From positions 372,001 to 436,000 of the forward strand of contig NZ_JACCEM010000001.1 of the NCBI RefSeq assembly GCF_013416525.1: a stretch of DNA of 64,000 nt. Reading direction: 5' to 3'. A program made the position numbers and the translations under genes. Within the stretch, counting starts at the first letter, position 1, and the number at the start of each line of letters is the position of its first letter. Shown here piece by piece: positions 1 through 15,995 of the stretch. The notes below the pieces were generated by a model. That model worked only from the letters and a program-made list of their open reading frames with translations. It was not told the DNA's origin and did not search any database. The stretch is from Parapusillimonas granuli (GTDB lineage Bacteria; Pseudomonadota; Gammaproteobacteria; Burkholderiales; Burkholderiaceae_B).

Positions 1-5214
<5,214 letters not shown>

Positions 5215-5327
5215 GAGCACTCCGACTCGAGGTTACATGGGCCGTCAACCACGGCCCTGGTTTACGACTCCAGAAAACCCGACTCGCGGCGGCTCTGCGG
5301 CGCAAATAGCGGGTTTTCTGGAAACGC

Positions 5328-5359
5328 AAAAGCCCGGGAAGGCCGAAACCTCCCCGGGC
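5328..5359 (-). terminator. rplL-rpoB intergenic attenuator hairpin
   Basis: On the minus strand an 11-bp stem (one G-U pair; arms 5349-5359 and 5332-5342) encloses a UUUCGG loop and is followed by only four U residues. The short U-run suggests partial termination. It sits where the classical E. coli attenuator between the L7/L12 gene and rpoB lies and would lower rpoBC output relative to ribosomal protein. Its position and shape are visible; efficiency is inferred. Confidence 0.65.
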
Positions 5360-5373
5360 AGGCAGAAAAAGTC

Positions 5374-5751
5374 TTACTTGAGTTCGACTTTAGCGCCGGC
5401 TTCTTCAAGCTTCTTCTGAGCGGCTTCGGCGTCAGCCTTGGCCAGGCCTTCCTTGACGGGCTTCGGTGCGCCGTCCACCAGGTCCTTGGCTTCTTTCAGG
5501 CCCAGGCCGGTGATTTCGCGAACCGCCTTGATCACGCTGACCTTGTTGGCGCCGACTTCGGCCAGGACAACGGTGAACTCGGTTTGCTCTTCGACTGCAG
5601 CGGCGGCGGCAGCGGCGGGAGCCGCGACGGCCACGGCGGCGGCGGCAGCCGACACACCGAATTTGTCTTCCATTTCCTTGATCAGTTCGGACAGCTCGAG
5701 CACGGTCATGCCGGCGATCGCGTCAAGGATTTCAGCTTTGCTTAATGCCAT
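5374..5751 (-). CDS. rplL: 50S ribosomal protein L7/L12
   Basis: Stalk protein of the large ribosomal subunit, which recruits translation factors. The 125-residue product has the dimerising N-terminal domain ([20 protein letters not shown]), an alanine-rich flexible hinge at about residues 34-56, and the C-terminal factor-binding domain ([20 protein letters not shown]). It is cotranscribed with rplJ upstream, and the spacing of 78 bases is normal for the stalk operon. The alanine/valine-rich hinge is typical of the family. Confidence 0.98.
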   Translation of the reverse strand: MALSKAEILDAIAGMTVLELSELIKEMEDKFGVSAAAAAVAVAAPAAAAAAAVEEQTEFTVVLAEVGANKVSVIKAVREITGLGLKEAKDLVDGAPKPVKEGLAKADAEAAQKKLEEAGAKVELK

Positions 5752-5829
5752 TTTTAAGAACTCCAGATATATGTATAAATGCCAGGGTTGGGTGTCGCTC
5801 GATACGACGAAGCCTCGAAGGCGAACCGC

Positions 5830-6354
5830 TTATGCGGCTTCCTTTTGATCGCGAACGGCAGCAAGGCCGCGAACGAACTTGGTCGGAACTTCGTTGAGCG
5901 TACGCACAAATTGCGTGACGGGTGCTTGCATGGTACCCATCAGTTTCGAGAGCAACTCTTCGCGGGAAGGCATCGTGGCCAGGGCCTGGACGCCTTCGGT
6001 ACCCAGGATGCTGTTGGGCAATGCCCCACCCTTGATTACCAGCTTGTCGTTGGTCTTTGCGAAACCGGCAAGTACTTTGGCTGCCGAGACCGGATCGGCG
6101 CTGATGCCATAGATCAGCGGACCGGTCAGCTGAGCGGCGAGCTCCTCGTAGGGAGTTCCCGACACAGCGCGGCGAACCAGCGTGTTCTTGAGAACACGCA
6201 GATACACGCCCGACTCACGCGCAGTTTTGCGCAATACGGTAGCGGAGGCGACGTCCAGACCACGGTACTCGGCGATAATGATCGATTGGGCCTTTGCGAC
6301 TTCCGCGGCGACTTCCTCGATGACTACCGCTTTCTCTTGACGATTGAGACTCAC
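5830..6354 (-). CDS. rplJ: 50S ribosomal protein L10
   Basis: Ribosomal stalk base protein that binds 23S rRNA and anchors the L7/L12 dimers. The 174-residue product starts [23 protein letters not shown], carries the [22 protein letters not shown] signature near residue 30, and has a long C-terminal helix for L12 binding. It is followed by rplL and preceded by a 256-base gap that probably holds the L10 autoregulatory leader. Length and motifs are ordinary. Confidence 0.98.
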   Translation of the reverse strand: MSLNRQEKAVVIEEVAAEVAKAQSIIIAEYRGLDVASATVLRKTARESGVYLRVLKNTLVRRAVSGTPYEELAAQLTGPLIYGISADPVSAAKVLAGFAKTNDKLVIKGGALPNSILGTEGVQALATMPSREELLSKLMGTMQAPVTQFVRTLNEVPTKFVRGLAAVRDQKEAA

Positions 6355-6610
6355 GGTTTGAACACTCCATCAAACGACGCTCGGGAGGCTCCCTTGCGTC
6401 AACCGAATGCGGCGCACCTGGTCGAGTTCTTAGACAACAAGAATTCTTCCATGGGCGCCGTCTGCGCTGGAATCAAGTCTTCGCAGGCTTGAAATTAAGC
6501 CCTGTTCCGAAACAATTGAACCGTTGTCGGAATGGAGCTCCAGCGGTCTTTGACAGCAGCGCCTGGGAAATTCCAGGCACGGCCCAAAGTTCTTTACTAC
6601 TCAGGCCTGA
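6355..6610 (-). promoter_or_regulatory. Candidate L10 leader / rplJL promoter region
   Basis: This 256-base gap separates rplA from rplJ. In many bacteria the same gap carries a promoter and an mRNA leader bound by the L10-L12 complex, which represses rplJL. Visible here are a 6-bp hairpin (GCCTGG/CCAGGC at 6571-6588) and, across the rplA stop codon, the 14-bp palindrome GGCCTGATCAGGCC at 6604-6617. I could not trace the L10-binding kink-turn by eye, so the leader assignment rests mostly on position. Confidence 0.4.
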
Positions 6611-7306
6611 TCAGGCCTGCAGGGATGCAATCTCAACGCGCGCGCCGCCGCCCATGGTGGACGAAACGGCCAGTTTGCGCAGGTAGATGCCCTTGGCGGC
6701 AGCGGGGCGCGCCTTGTTCAGGGCTTCGACCAGCGCAGCCAGGTTGGTTTGCAATTGTTCGACGTTGAACGACGCGCGGCCGATGGTGGCATGAATGATG
6801 CCCGCCTTGTCGGTGCGGTACTGGACTTGACCGGCCTTGGCGTTCTTGACGGCCGTGGCGACGTCGGGGGTGACCGTGCCGACCTTGGGATTGGGCATCA
6901 GGCCGCGGGGACCGAGCACCTGGCCCAGGGCGCCGACGATGCGCATCGTGTCGGGGGATGCGATCAGGATGTCGAAGTCGATCTGGCCGCCCTTGATGGT
7001 TTCGGCCAGGTCTTCCATGCCGACGATGTCGGCGCCGGCGGCCTTGGCCGCTTCCGCCTTCTCGCCCTGGGCGAAGACGGCGACGCGCACGCTCTTGCCG
7101 GTGCCGGCGGGCAACACCACCGAACCGCGCACGAGCTGGTCGGACTTCTTGGGATCGATGCCGAGCTGAACCGCGACGTCGATGGATTCGTCGAATTTCG
7201 CGGTGGCGGTTTCCTTGACCAGGGCCAGGGCTTCCGCAACCGGGTAGAACTTGCTGCGATCGATCTTGGCGGCAATTGCGGCCGCGCGCTTGGACAACTT
7301 AGCCAT
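6611..7306 (-). CDS. rplA: 50S ribosomal protein L1
   Basis: Large-subunit L1 stalk protein, which helps release E-site tRNA and in many bacteria represses its own operon. The 231-residue product contains the hallmark blocks [20 protein letters not shown] and [15 protein letters not shown]. It starts two bases after the rplK stop codon, so the two are coupled. The stop codon overlaps a perfect 14-bp palindrome that may be structural rather than a terminator because no U-run follows. Confidence 0.98.
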   Translation of the reverse strand: MAKLSKRAAAIAAKIDRSKFYPVAEALALVKETATAKFDESIDVAVQLGIDPKKSDQLVRGSVVLPAGTGKSVRVAVFAQGEKAEAAKAAGADIVGMEDLAETIKGGQIDFDILIASPDTMRIVGALGQVLGPRGLMPNPKVGTVTPDVATAVKNAKAGQVQYRTDKAGIIHATIGRASFNVEQLQTNLAALVEALNKARPAAAKGIYLRKLAVSSTMGGGARVEIASLQA

Positions 7307-7308
7307 GC

Positions 7309-7740
7309 TTATACCCCTTCAACCGTAATGCCCATGCTGCGCGCGCTGCCGGCGATGGTGCGCACGGCGGCATCCAGATCCGCGGCGGTGAGATCCGGCG
7401 TCTTGGTCTTGGCGATTTCCTCGGCCTGGGCGCGCGTCAGCGTGCCGACCTTGTCCAGGTTGGGCTTGGCCGAACCCTTCTGCACACCGCTGGCCTTCTT
7501 GATCAGAATGGTGGCCGGCGGCGTCTTCATGATGAAGGTGAAGCTCTTGTCCGCGTAGGCGGTGATCACCACGGGGATCGGCAGACCGGGCTCCATGCCC
7601 TGCGTCTTGGCGTTGAACGCCTTGCAGAATTCCATGATGTTCAGGCCGCGCTGACCGAGGGCCGGGCCGATGGGGGGTGACGGATTGGCTTTACCAGCTG
7701 GCACTTGCAGCTTGATGAAGCCGACGATTTTCTTCGCCAT
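7309..7740 (-). CDS. rplK: 50S ribosomal protein L11
   Basis: Binds the GTPase-associated centre of 23S rRNA and is needed for the stringent response. The 143-residue product has the N-terminal domain with the conserved [19 protein letters not shown] motif and the C-terminal rRNA-binding domain ([23 protein letters not shown], seen in two pieces). It is the first gene of the rplKA unit, 67 bases downstream of nusG. It is full length with no anomalies. Confidence 0.98.
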   Translation of the reverse strand: MAKKIVGFIKLQVPAGKANPSPPIGPALGQRGLNIMEFCKAFNAKTQGMEPGLPIPVVITAYADKSFTFIMKTPPATILIKKASGVQKGSAKPNLDKVGTLTRAQAEEIAKTKTPDLTAADLDAAVRTIAGSARSMGITVEGV

Positions 7741-7807
7741 GCTTAGCTCCTTGCGGGTTCAAACGCCGATGACGGCAATGCGTCAGGGGCTCCCCGGGGT
7801 TGAGGTT

Positions 7808-8341
7808 TCAGGTCTTTTCGACCTGACCGAAATCGAGTTCCACGGGTGTCGCGCGGCCGAAGATCGTGACCGATACGCGCACCTTGCTTTTCTCGTAGTT
7901 GACGTCTTCAACATTGCCGTTGAAGTCCGCGAAAGGACCTTCTTTGACGCGGACCATTTCGCCCACTTCAAAGAGGATCTTGGGCCTGGGTTTCTCGACG
8001 CCTTCTTCCATTTGCGAAAGGATTTTCTCGACTTCGCGGTCGGAGATGGGAGCGGGACGGTTGCCCGAGCCGCCCAGAAAACCGGTGACCCGATTCGTGT
8101 TCTTTACCAAGTGCCAGGTTTCGTCGGTGAGGTCCATTTCGACCAGCACGTAACCCGGGAAAATGCGCCGCTCGGTGATCGACTTTTTACCGCCTTTGAC
8201 TTCGATGACTTCTTCAGAGGGAACCAGGATGCGTCCGAAGGAAGACTGGAGTCCCGCGCGCTCGATACGCTCGAGAAGAGCCTTGTGCACGCTTTTTTCC
8301 ATTCCGGAATAAACGTGTACGACATACCAACGCTTGCTCAT
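7808..8341 (-). CDS. nusG: Transcription termination/antitermination factor NusG
   Basis: Binds RNA polymerase and links it to Rho or to the ribosome. The 177-residue product opens [18 protein letters not shown], the NGN domain that contacts the beta' clamp helices, and ends with a KOW domain ([19 protein letters not shown]). It is preceded by secE with a 9-base gap and followed by rplK, the standard order. Length and domains are normal for proteobacterial NusG. Confidence 0.98.
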   Translation of the reverse strand: MSKRWYVVHVYSGMEKSVHKALLERIERAGLQSSFGRILVPSEEVIEVKGGKKSITERRIFPGYVLVEMDLTDETWHLVKNTNRVTGFLGGSGNRPAPISDREVEKILSQMEEGVEKPRPKILFEVGEMVRVKEGPFADFNGNVEDVNYEKSKVRVSVTIFGRATPVELDFGQVEKT

Positions 8342-8350
8342 GTGTGTCCT

Positions 8351-8731
8351 TTATTTCCAGCCGAGCAACAGGCCATAAATGACCCATTCAAGAGCTTTAT
8401 CAACGACCCACAACAAGATGCCCATCACGACGACGAACGCAAAGACGATGCCCGTCATTTGCGTGGTTTCCTTGCGCGTAGGCCATACGACACGCTTGAC
8501 TTCGTTGTAGGAGTCGCGACCGAAGCTGAGCGTGCGGCGCCCGGGTTCGCTGAACCAGGCGATGATGGCGGCAAGCACCAGGCTGCCCACGAAAATGCCG
8601 ACGCGCAAGGCGGTCGGCTGGCCTTCGAGCATGGAATAAGCCACTATGCCGGCCACGATAACAAGCACCGCCAGACCCAGCTTGATGCGATCTGTGCTAC
8701 TGGTAACGGTTTCTACGTTGCTGTTAGACAT
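8351..8731 (-). CDS. secE: Protein translocase subunit SecE
   Basis: Essential clamp of the SecYEG inner-membrane translocon. The 126-residue product has two N-terminal hydrophobic segments (about residues 17-35 and 46-62), the conserved cytoplasmic amphipathic region (FGRDSYNEVKRVVWPTRKE), and the essential C-terminal membrane helix (MTGIVFAFVVVMGILLWVV). This three-helix form is typical of proteobacteria. It lies between tRNA-Trp and nusG. Confidence 0.97.
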   Translation of the reverse strand: MSNSNVETVTSSTDRIKLGLAVLVIVAGIVAYSMLEGQPTALRVGIFVGSLVLAAIIAWFSEPGRRTLSFGRDSYNEVKRVVWPTRKETTQMTGIVFAFVVVMGILLWVVDKALEWVIYGLLLGWK

Positions 8732-8777
8732 ATTCCGGCAATTGGCGCCGCGTGCGCGACGCTGATGAGACTGAGTG

Positions 8778-8853
8778 TGGCAGGGGCAGTAGGAATCGAA
8801 CCTACAACCTTCGGTTTTGGAGACCGACGCTCTGCCAATTGAGCTATACCCCT
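8778..8853 (-). tRNA. trpT: tRNA-Trp (anticodon CCA)
   Basis: A 76-base cloverleaf on the minus strand starts AGGGGTATAGC and ends with an encoded CCA. The anticodon loop reads CTCCAAA, giving CCA, and the T-arm contains GGTTCGATTCC. It lies between tuf and secE, the usual beta- and gammaproteobacterial position, and is probably processed from the tuf-secE transcript. Confidence 0.97.
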
Positions 8854-8902
8854 AGACCCTGAAAGCAGCCCCCTTGCGGACAGCTGCTTTTTTTACAACC
8901 GG

Positions 8903-8930
8903 GGCGAAAGGGTGGCGCCTCCCTTTCGCC
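8903..8930 (-). terminator. Hairpin downstream of tuf
   Basis: A perfect 10-bp stem (GGCGAAAGGG at 8903-8912 with its complement at 8921-8930) and 8-base loop begins 13 bases after the tuf stop codon. No U-run follows directly on the minus strand, so it may be an mRNA 3'-end stabiliser or processing signal with read-through into tRNA-Trp rather than a strong terminator. Confidence 0.5.
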
Positions 8931-8942
8931 GTACTGCTTATT

Positions 8943-10136
<1,194 letters not shown>

Positions 10137-10185
10137 GGCTGACTCCTGACGATGGAATTGAGCTGTATGTAATCGAATAAATTTT

Positions 10186-10260
<75 letters not shown>

Positions 10261-10311
10261 AACTTTTGTTGCTTCCCGCCGCTTGCGCGGCGAAATTCAA
10301 AAAAACTTTAC

Positions 10312-10385
10312 TGGAGCGGGTGAAGGGAATCGAACCCTCATCATCAGCTTGGAAGGCTGTTGCTCTACCATTGAGCTACACCCGC
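10312..10385 (-). tRNA. glyT: tRNA-Gly (anticodon TCC)
   Basis: A 74-base cloverleaf starts GCGGGTGTAGCTCAATGG and ends with encoded CCA. The anticodon loop CTTCCAA gives TCC, reading GGA and GGG. It lies between tRNA-Tyr and tRNA-Thr in the tuf cluster. Confidence 0.97.
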
Positions 10386-10540
10386 GAAGGTTCACTTCAA
10401 CCGCGAAAGCCATGGCGGGCATTTTTGCTTACCGCTTTTGCAAACCGCGCTTCGCAAACAGTTTTCCAAACCGAGCCGCAGCCACGACTGCTGAAATTCT
10501 TCGGGCTAAAACCCTTGGGGCCTAAAACCCTTGAGGCTTC

Positions 10541-10627
10541 TGGTGGTGGGAGTTGGATTCGAACCAACGTAGGCGCAAGGCCAACAGATTTACAGTCTGC
10601 CCCCTTTAACCACTCGGGCATCCCACC
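10541..10627 (-). tRNA. tyrU: tRNA-Tyr (anticodon GTA)
   Basis: An 87-base class II tRNA with a long variable arm starts GGTGGGATGCCCGAG and ends with encoded CCA. The anticodon loop CTGTAAA gives GTA. It is the first gene of the tyr-gly-thr-tuf transcript, whose promoter should lie in 10628-10762, a gap with no other feature I can support. Confidence 0.97.
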
Positions 10628-10762
10628 AAAAGCGAACTCCGAATTATGCAGAGTTTTTTCAGGCTTGTCAAATACTACAAGCAAGCCCCAAGCTTGCGCT
10701 GCAATTTGGAGACGGGATTATAGCAGAGGGGCCGAATCCTGCAGCGGGCCTGAGCCGGGGAT

Positions 10763-11683
10763 TCAATTTTCGATCAGCCCCGACAGCCCTTGCCGTTCCA
10801 GCAGCGAATTCAGGTGGTCCCAGCCATGGAAATCGATCATCAGCTGGCCCTTGTTCTTGGCGCCGAGCTTCAGGCTGACCCGGGTGCCCAGGTGGTCGGA
10901 AAGCGCTTCTTCCAGGCGTTTCGCATCGCCCGACAGCGCCACCGGCCTGCGTTGCGTGCGGGCCGGCTTGCCCTCCGCCTCGTCGAGCGCCCGGCTGACG
11001 AGCTTTTCGGTCTCGCGCACGGACAAGCGCTTGGCGATGACCTCGTTGGCCAGCAGGATCTGGTTGGCGGCATCCAGCGACAGCAGCGCGCGGGCGTGGC
11101 CCATGTCGATGTCTCCGGCCAGCAGCATGGTCTGGACGGGCTCCGCCAGGTTCAGCAGGCGCAGCAGATTGCTCGTTGCCGAGCGGGACCGCCCGATGGC
11201 CTGGGCGGCCTGTTCATGCGTCAGGCCGAATTCGTCCAGCAGGCGGCGCACCCCATGCGCTTCTTCGAGCGGGTTCAGGTCCTCGCGCTGGATGTTTTCG
11301 ATCAGCGCCATGACGGCGGCGCTTTCGTTGGGGACCTCGCGCACCAGCACGGGCACTTCGGTCAGGCCCGCGATGCGGGCGGCGCGGTATCGGCGCTCGC
11401 CGGCGATGATTTCGTATTTTCCCGCGTCCTTGCCCGCCAGCGGGCGGACCAATATGGGCTGCATGATGCCCTGGGACCGGATCGAATCGGCCAGTTCATT
11501 CAGCGCGCCCTCGTCCATCCGGGTGCGAGGCTGGTACTGGCCCGCGCGCAAGGCGTCCACCTTGAGCACGGACGGCAAGGCGTCCGCGTCCGTGGACTTG
11601 CCCAGGGCCTCGATGGCGGGGCCGTCCGCGCCCAGAAGCGCATCCAGTCCACGGCCCAGGCCTTTTGGTTTTCTCGTTGCCAT
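10763..11683 (-). CDS. parB: Chromosome-partitioning protein ParB
   Basis: CTP-dependent DNA clamp that loads at parS and organises the origin region for ParA-driven segregation. The 306-residue product has the ParB/Srx catalytic segment with GERRYRAARIAGL near residue 100, the HTH that reads parS (LTHEQAAQAIGRSRSATSNL), and a C-terminal dimerisation domain. It lies 12 bases downstream of parA. Three matching parS sites are found about 4-5 kb away, beyond mnmG. Confidence 0.97.
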   Translation of the reverse strand: MATRKPKGLGRGLDALLGADGPAIEALGKSTDADALPSVLKVDALRAGQYQPRTRMDEGALNELADSIRSQGIMQPILVRPLAGKDAGKYEIIAGERRYRAARIAGLTEVPVLVREVPNESAAVMALIENIQREDLNPLEEAHGVRRLLDEFGLTHEQAAQAIGRSRSATSNLLRLLNLAEPVQTMLLAGDIDMGHARALLSLDAANQILLANEVIAKRLSVRETEKLVSRALDEAEGKPARTQRRPVALSGDAKRLEEALSDHLGTRVSLKLGAKNKGQLMIDFHGWDHLNSLLERQGLSGLIEN

Positions 11684-11695
11684 GATGTGTATTCC

Positions 11696-12529
11696 TTAAG
11701 ACTGCCGACGTTCAACGGGAGGACGCGCCTGGTCGCGCAGCGCGTCCTTCTTGACCCGCTTGATCAGCTCATCGCCAAATTCGATATAGGCTTTCGCGCC
11801 GCGGGAATTCCTGTCGTACACGATTCCAGGCAAGCCATGGCTGGGAGCCTCGGCCAGGCGTACGTTGCGCGGAACGATGGAATCGAAGACCTTGTCGCCG
11901 AAGTGCGCCTCGATCTGTGCCGACACTTGTTGCTGCAGGGTGACTCGCGCGTCGAACATGACCCGCAGCAGGCCGATGAGCTGCAGGCCGGGGTTGATGT
12001 TGCGATGCACGCGCTTGATGGTGTTGACGAGGTCGGAAAGCCCTTCCAGCGCGAAATATTCGCATTGCATGGGAATGATCACCCCATGCGCCGATGCCAG
12101 GCCGTTCAAGGTCAGCAAGGACAAGGTGGGCGGGCAGTCGATCAGTATGAAATCGTACTCGTGCTCGATCTGGCTGATGGCCTGCTTCAACTGCTGCTCG
12201 CGGTCGTCCATCTGGACCAGGTCGATTTCGGCGCCGGAAAGTTCGCGGTTCGACGGCAGCACGTCGTAGCCGCCGGCTTCCGAGCGCAGCCTGGCATCCT
12301 GTATGGTCGCTTCCCCGATCAGGACTTGATACAGGTTGCGCTCCGCCTTGTTCTTGTCGATGCCGCTGCCCATGGTGGCGTTGCCTTGGGGATCCAGATC
12401 GACGAGCAGCACCCTTTTCCCCAGCGCGGCCAGCGCCGCGGCAAGATTGATCGCCGTCGTCGTCTTGCCAACGCCGCCCTTTTGGTTCGCGATGCAGAAA
12501 ACCTTTTTTATCGGACTATTTTGGCTCAT
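11696..12529 (-). CDS. parA: Chromosome-partitioning ATPase ParA (Soj family)
   Basis: Nucleoid-bound ATPase that moves ParB-parS complexes. The 277-residue product carries the deviant Walker A motif (KGGVGKTTTAINLAAAL near residue 18), the DLDPQGN block, and IDCPPTLSLLTLN. The short N-terminus fits the chromosomal Soj type. Its start overlaps the rsmG stop codon (ATGA), and parB follows directly, giving a coupled mnmG-rsmG-parA-parB unit. Confidence 0.97.
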   Translation of the reverse strand: MSQNSPIKKVFCIANQKGGVGKTTTAINLAAALAALGKRVLLVDLDPQGNATMGSGIDKNKAERNLYQVLIGEATIQDARLRSEAGGYDVLPSNRELSGAEIDLVQMDDREQQLKQAISQIEHEYDFILIDCPPTLSLLTLNGLASAHGVIIPMQCEYFALEGLSDLVNTIKRVHRNINPGLQLIGLLRVMFDARVTLQQQVSAQIEAHFGDKVFDSIVPRNVRLAEAPSHGLPGIVYDRNSRGAKAYIEFGDELIKRVKKDALRDQARPPVERRQS

Positions 12530-13200
12530 GGGGTTCCTTCACGACTCATCCAGATCAAGCAGCGCCGGGCATCCAGTTCGGGCACGGACAGCGGCGCCAG
12601 GCGTTCTACCCGCCATTCCGTGTTCGAGTGCAATGCTTCGATTTCATCGTCGGGTTTCTGGCCTTTCATTGCCAGCAGATGCCCGGCCGATGCGACATGA
12701 TGGCCAGCCAGTGTCGCAAAATCAAGTAAAGAAGCAAAAGCCCGGGAAACCACGAGGTCGGCTTCAAACGGCGGCAGGGTTTCGATGCGGCCGTGCATGG
12801 CTTTGAGATTGCCCAGGCCAAGCACCCCGGCCGCCTGGCGTACGAAGGCCATCTTTTTCTCGACGGCGTCGACGCAGCGCACGCGCCATTCGGGATGCAT
12901 GATGGCCAGCACCACCCCCGGCAGCCCGGCACCCGAACCGACGTCGACGATCAGAGGCTCTTTTACTGTGTTTTTATACAGTTCCTGTTCGACTTCCGGC
13001 AAAATGGCGAGGCTGTCGAATACATGCTGAACCAGCATTTTATCGGGGTCGCGCAAGGCCGTCAGGTTATAGGTCTTGTTCCAACGCTGCAGCTGCTCCA
13101 GGTATTTCAGCAAGGCCGCGCCCTTGGCTTCATCCAGGCCAATATGCAAGCTCGCCGCGGCTGCCTGCAGGCGGTCCTGGAAGCTGTTCGTCGTCGTCAT
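12526..13200 (-). CDS. rsmG: 16S rRNA (guanine-527-N7) methyltransferase RsmG (GidB)
   Basis: Methylates G527 of 16S rRNA using S-adenosylmethionine; loss gives low-level streptomycin resistance in other bacteria. The 224-residue product shows NKTYNLTALRDPDKMLVQHV, then the SAM-binding motif VDVGSGAGLPGVVLA around residue 80 and the VSRAFASL motif. Its start and stop codons overlap mnmG and parA by 1 and 4 bases. Confidence 0.96.
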   Translation of the reverse strand: MTTTNSFQDRLQAAAASLHIGLDEAKGAALLKYLEQLQRWNKTYNLTALRDPDKMLVQHVFDSLAILPEVEQELYKNTVKEPLIVDVGSGAGLPGVVLAIMHPEWRVRCVDAVEKKMAFVRQAAGVLGLGNLKAMHGRIETLPPFEADLVVSRAFASLLDFATLAGHHVASAGHLLAMKGQKPDDEIEALHSNTEWRVERLAPLSVPELDARRCLIWMSREGTP

Positions 13201-15116
13201 TACGCCACTTTTTTCCTGTGCTGCATGCGTTTCAAATGGATCAGCAACAGCGCAATGGCCGCCGGCGTAATGCCCGATATCCGGCTCGCCTGCCCCACCG
13301 TCTCCGGGCGGCTCGCCTTCAATCTTTGCCTTACCTCTATGGACAAGCTGGTGATGGCATCGTAGTCGATGTCTTCAGGAATGGGCTGCTGCTCCTGCGC
13401 CGCCTGCTTCTGGACATCTTCTTGCTGCTTTGCAACGTAGCCGGCGTACTTGATCTGGATCTCCACCTGCTCGGCCGCGACGGGATCTTCCAGGCCCGGG
13501 CCCGCCAGCAAGCCCGCTTCGCCGTTTTCCACCGCCATCAGGGCGGCATACGTCACCTGCGGGCGCTTCAGCAAATCATGCAGGGAATGCTCTTTTTCCA
13601 AAGGCTTGTCCAGCAGCTCGTTCAAGGCATTGGAAGCCACCACTTTGGGGTTCACCCAGGTATTGCGCAGGCGCTGGATTTCAGCTTCCACCGCATCACG
13701 CTTGCGATTGAAGGCCGCCCACCGCGCATCGTCCACCAAGCCCAGGCTTCGCCCTATCTCGGTCAAACGCATGTCGGCATTGTCTTCTCGTAAGCTCAAC
13801 CGGTATTCGGCACGGGACGTGAACATGCGATAAGGCTCGGTTACCCCCCGCGTGATCAGGTCATCCACCAGCACGCCCAGATAGGCTTCATTTCTTTTTG
13901 GATACCAGCCATCCAGGCCCCGGGCTTGCCTTGCCGCATTCAGGCCGGCCAGCAGCCCCTGGGCCGCCGCTTCCTCGTAGCCCGTGGTGCCATTGATCTG
14001 GCCGGCGAAGAACAAGCCACGGAAAGCCCGGGTTTCCAACGTCGGGCTCAGTTCACGTGGATCAAAATAATCGTACTCTATAGCGTAACCCGGACGCATG
14101 ATGACGGCATTCTCAAGCCCGGGCAAGGTTCGCAGCATCGCCAGCTGAATATCGAACGGCAGGCTGGTGGACACACCATTGGGGTAGATTTCACGCGTCG
14201 AAAGCCCTTCAGGCTCCAGAAAAATCTGATGACTGGCCTTGTCGGCAAAACGATGGATTTTGTCCTCGATGGATGGGCAATAGCGCGGGCCTATGCCTTC
14301 TATGGTTCCACTGTCGCTATACATGGGCGAGCGATCCAGGCCCGACCGGATGATGTCGTGAGTCCGCTCATTGGTATGCGTGATCCAGCATGGCAACTGC
14401 TCGGGGTGCATGTCCTCCGAGCCCATATAAGAGAATACAGGTATCGGGTCGCTATCCCCAGGCTGAACCTCGGTTTTACTGAAATCGATACTACGCGCGT
14501 CCACACGAGGCGGCGTTCCTGTCTTCAAGCGGCCTTGTGGCAGCTTCATTTCCTTGAGCCTCTGCCCCAGCGAAATCGAAGGCGGATCGCCCGCACGCCC
14601 GGCCGAATAATGATCCAGCCCCACGTGCACCAAACCATTCAGAAACGTCCCCGCCGTCAGCACCACCGTCTTGCCTCTGAAACGCAAACCTATCTGCGTC
14701 ACCGCGCCAACCACCCGGTCGCCTTCGACGATCAGATCGTCCACCGCCTGCTGAAAAATCATCAGGTTCGGCTGGTTCTGCAAAATGGTCCGGATGGCCT
14801 TGCGATAAAGAGAACGATCGGCCTGAGCACGGGTGGCTCGGACTGCCGGACCCTTGGAACGATTCAAGATACGAAACTGAATGCCCGACTGGTCAGTGGC
14901 ATAAGCCATGGCGCCGCCCAAGGCGTCGACCTCCTTCACCAAATGCCCCTTGCCTATTCCTCCGATAGAAGGATTGCAGGACATCTGGCCCAGGGTTTCC
15001 ATGTTATGAGTAAGCAACAGAGTGGAAGCGCCCATGCGAGCGGCGGCAAGAGCCGCCTCCGTTCCAGCATGGCCTCCGCCTACGACGATAACGTCGAATT
15101 CATCAGGATAATTCAT
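13200..15116 (-). CDS. mnmG: tRNA uridine-34 5-carboxymethylaminomethyl modification enzyme MnmG (GidA)
   Basis: FAD-dependent partner of MnmE in modifying U34 of tRNAs. The 638-residue product opens with the dinucleotide-binding motif [20 protein letters not shown], carries the family signatures [20 protein letters not shown] and [17 protein letters not shown], and ends with the MnmE-binding helical domain. It is the first gene of the coupled unit with rsmG, parA and parB and flanks the parS/repeat region. Its partner mnmE is also in this window, beyond the island. Confidence 0.97.
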   Translation of the reverse strand: MNYPDEFDVIVVGGGHAGTEAALAAARMGASTLLLTHNMETLGQMSCNPSIGGIGKGHLVKEVDALGGAMAYATDQSGIQFRILNRSKGPAVRATRAQADRSLYRKAIRTILQNQPNLMIFQQAVDDLIVEGDRVVGAVTQIGLRFRGKTVVLTAGTFLNGLVHVGLDHYSAGRAGDPPSISLGQRLKEMKLPQGRLKTGTPPRVDARSIDFSKTEVQPGDSDPIPVFSYMGSEDMHPEQLPCWITHTNERTHDIIRSGLDRSPMYSDSGTIEGIGPRYCPSIEDKIHRFADKASHQIFLEPEGLSTREIYPNGVSTSLPFDIQLAMLRTLPGLENAVIMRPGYAIEYDYFDPRELSPTLETRAFRGLFFAGQINGTTGYEEAAAQGLLAGLNAARQARGLDGWYPKRNEAYLGVLVDDLITRGVTEPYRMFTSRAEYRLSLREDNADMRLTEIGRSLGLVDDARWAAFNRKRDAVEAEIQRLRNTWVNPKVVASNALNELLDKPLEKEHSLHDLLKRPQVTYAALMAVENGEAGLLAGPGLEDPVAAEQVEIQIKYAGYVAKQQEDVQKQAAQEQQPIPEDIDYDAITSLSIEVRQRLKASRPETVGQASRISGITPAAIALLLIHLKRMQHRKKVA

Positions 15117-15174
15117 CTTTTGCTTTGATAAGCAAGCGCGTGTAAAGGGGCATTATAAGGCTTGGGGCTTGGAG

Positions 15175-15190
15175 TGTTCCACGTGGAACA
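15175..15190. promoter_or_regulatory. parS site 1
   Basis: TGTTCCACGTGGAACA is a perfect 16-bp palindrome, one symmetric change per arm from the parS consensus TGTTTCACGTGAAACA. It lies 59 bases upstream of the mnmG start. Confidence 0.93.
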
Positions 15191-15216
15191 TGTTAGCGGT
15201 GTAACTGATTGGGTTA

Positions 15217-15232
15217 TGTTTCACGTGGAACA
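15217..15232. promoter_or_regulatory. parS site 2
   Basis: TGTTTCACGTGGAACA differs from the parS consensus at one position. It starts 42 bases after the start of site 1, close to four helical turns, which would suit cooperative ParB loading. Confidence 0.93.
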
Positions 15233-15662
15233 TTGTTGGGATTGGGGTTTGGTTATGCGTTGGCGGTTGTTTTGCTTATTTGGGCGGAAGTTCGGTGGGT
15301 AGCATTAGGAGTTCATCGGTGAGTGACGTCTAGGATTTCTTTAGTTGCCTCCGTTGAGGTTTGTGGTTTACTCCGCTCTATGAATGGTGTACTGGCGATA
15401 CTTATATATAGTTGAGTCTTGGTTGAAACCGGCTGCTCAGCTTGTTGCGTGATTCGGATTGCGCTGTTCATGTCATGGAACATCGCTTGATTGGTGTGTT
15501 ATTCATCTGTGTGCGGAATACGGCCTATTGATTGACTATTGTCATTTAAATTGTGCCATTGAACGGGCGATGTTTTTGGTGTGTTGTTCATCGGGTCATT
15601 TGACATTGGCTGATTGCGTTGTCGCGTAGTTTGTATTGCCCTCGTTCGTGTCACGGAACGCA

Positions 15663-15792
15663 GTCTGATTGGTTTGTTGTTCATCAGGTCATGGAACACG
15701 GTCTGATTGGCGTGTCGTTCATCAGGGCATGGAACACGGTCTGATTGGCGTGTCGTTCATCAGGTTATGGAACACGGTCTGCTTGGCGTATC
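15663..15792. repeat. 38-bp tandem repeat, three full copies plus a partial
   Basis: Units begin at 15,663, 15,701, 15,739 and 15,777, exactly 38 bases apart, each starting GTCTGATTGG or a close variant and containing GTTCATCAGG and ATGGAACACG. Looser copies with the same GTTCAT...TGGAAC pattern extend back to about 15,465. The last unit runs into the arm of the following palindrome, which shares CTGATTGGCGT. There are no spacers, so it is not CRISPR. Confidence 0.85.
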
Positions 15793-15995
15793 GGGGCATC
15801 GGGCTAGGCGAAGGCGGTTCTGGCCGTTGGCCAGAACTCCCCGGTTTTGGCTCGTCTCCAGGGCGGTCGCGGAACTCGTGCGCTCGGGCCAGTGGCCCGA
15901 AAGCGCGCACTCAAACAGCCGCGCCCTTGCATCCCTGGAGCCAAGCCAAAACCGGCGCCTGCGCATAATCGCCCGCTGCCCCGATACGCCAATCA
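15780..15995. repeat. Large imperfect palindrome A
   Basis: An inverted repeat of about 215 bp is centred on GGGCCAGTGGCCC near 15,892. Matching arm blocks include TTGGCGTATCGGGGCA at the outer ends and CCGGTTTTGGCT midway. Its central ~75 bp recurs in opposite orientation in palindrome B. It could fold into a cruciform or a long RNA hairpin. No transposase is nearby. Confidence 0.85.

Noticed and set aside
6604-6617. GGCCTGATCAGGCC palindrome at the end of rplA as a terminator
   Set aside because: No loop and no T-run; more likely incidental or part of the leader structure.
15663-15792. CRISPR array
   Set aside because: The 38-bp units are contiguous with no spacers and no cas genes are nearby.
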